Source of the DNA: JABWBR01 sp036741235
GTDB lineage: Bacteria; Bacteroidota; Bacteroidia; Chitinophagales; Saprospiraceae
Assembly: GCA_036741235.1 (NCBI GenBank)
Contig: DAINSQ010000229.1
Span: forward strand, 1-6,105
DNA: 6,105 nucleotides
Direction of reading: 5' to 3'
Shown: one piece after another, positions 5,966-6,105 of the stretch
Numbering within the stretch: position 1 is the stretch's first letter
How the letters are laid out: each line of letters opens with the position of its first letter
Program-made: the position numbers and the translations under genes
The notes under the pieces: generated by a model
Databases searched by the model: none
What the model saw: the letters and a program-made list of their open reading frames with translations, nothing else
Told to the model about the DNA's origin: nothing

Positions 5966-6004
5966 GTTCTTTAATAACTTGCTGATTTACTGTCCACTTT
6001 TATT

Positions 6005-6067
6005 CATAAACTTTATAAACCTATAAACTCATAAACCTAATAAACCTATAAACCGACAACCGACAAC
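6005..6067. repeat. Degenerate 8-9 bp tandem repeat (yATAAAC)
   Basis: Six ATAAAC-ending units start at 6005, 6014, 6022, 6030, 6039 and 6047 (spacing 8 or 9 bp), followed by two exact CGACAAC units (6054-6067). The mix of exact and drifted copies suggests an old, decaying tandem array. It is a third short-repeat family in this window, unrelated in sequence to the other two. Confidence 0.8.
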
Positions 6068-6105
6068 AACCTGCGGCACATTATTTAAAAAAAAAAGGGC
6101 ATTAT

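Larger units (their letters stand above)
5800..6105. other. Gene-free 306-bp tail made largely of repeats
   Basis: No credible coding frame, tRNA or rRNA is seen. It holds a 7-T run after the upstream stop, the split 10-bp array with its palindromic interruption, a pair of 10-bp direct repeats TGCTGATTTA (5813-5822 and 5980-5989) bracketing that block, the ATAAAC array, and an A10 run (6087-6096) near the edge. No hairpin-plus-T terminator for the plus-strand gene was found. Confidence 0.8.

Overview
The window carries the structural and assembly genes of a cbb3-type (C-family heme-copper) cytochrome c oxidase on the minus strand. It reads ccoS, a fused ccoN-ccoO, a short ccoQ-like gene, ccoP, then ccoG. 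A small unidentified membrane-protein gene diverges from ccoS on the plus strand. The fused CcoNO, the tiny CcoQ-like protein ending in a PLED-type motif, the single-heme CcoP, the ccoS-first order and the A-rich leaders without clear Shine-Dalgarno sequences all point to a member of the Bacteroidota. No finer placement is safe; the abundant short tandem repeats between genes would fit a Saprospiria-like genome, but that is only an impression.

Layout from left to right: positions 1-97 are an 8-bp tandem repeat that runs off the left edge, followed by a 10-bp-stem hairpin (85-118) just past the end of ccoG. ccoG occupies 125-1552. The 91-bp ccoP-ccoG gap holds a textbook intrinsic terminator (1585-1627). 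ccoP (1644-2612), the ccoQ-like gene (2616-2792), ccoNO (2814-4946) and ccoS (4946-5113) are tightly packed, with a TAATG stop/start overlap between ccoS and ccoNO. The divergent region 5114-5217 (reaching 5376 if the plus-strand gene starts late) has an FNR/CRP-like half-matching dyad, a G8 homopolymer and two further inverted repeats. The plus-strand gene ends at 5799. From 5800 to 6105 there is no gene, only repeats: a 10-bp tandem array interrupted exactly in phase by a 73-bp palindromic segment, then an 8-9 bp ATAAAC array and an A10 run.

The genes form one pathway. CcoN reduces O2 at the heme b3-CuB centre, the CcoO part and CcoP pass electrons in through c-type hemes, CcoQ probably stabilises the complex, CcoS is needed for cofactor insertion, and CcoG is a membrane iron-sulfur protein linked to copper reduction for CuB. 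The copper ATPase gene ccoI and ccoH, often found nearby, are not in this window. The oxidase operon itself is ordinary for the phylum. The less ordinary parts are the terminator inside the cluster, the homopolymer in the probable promoter, and the interrupted repeat array at the right end.
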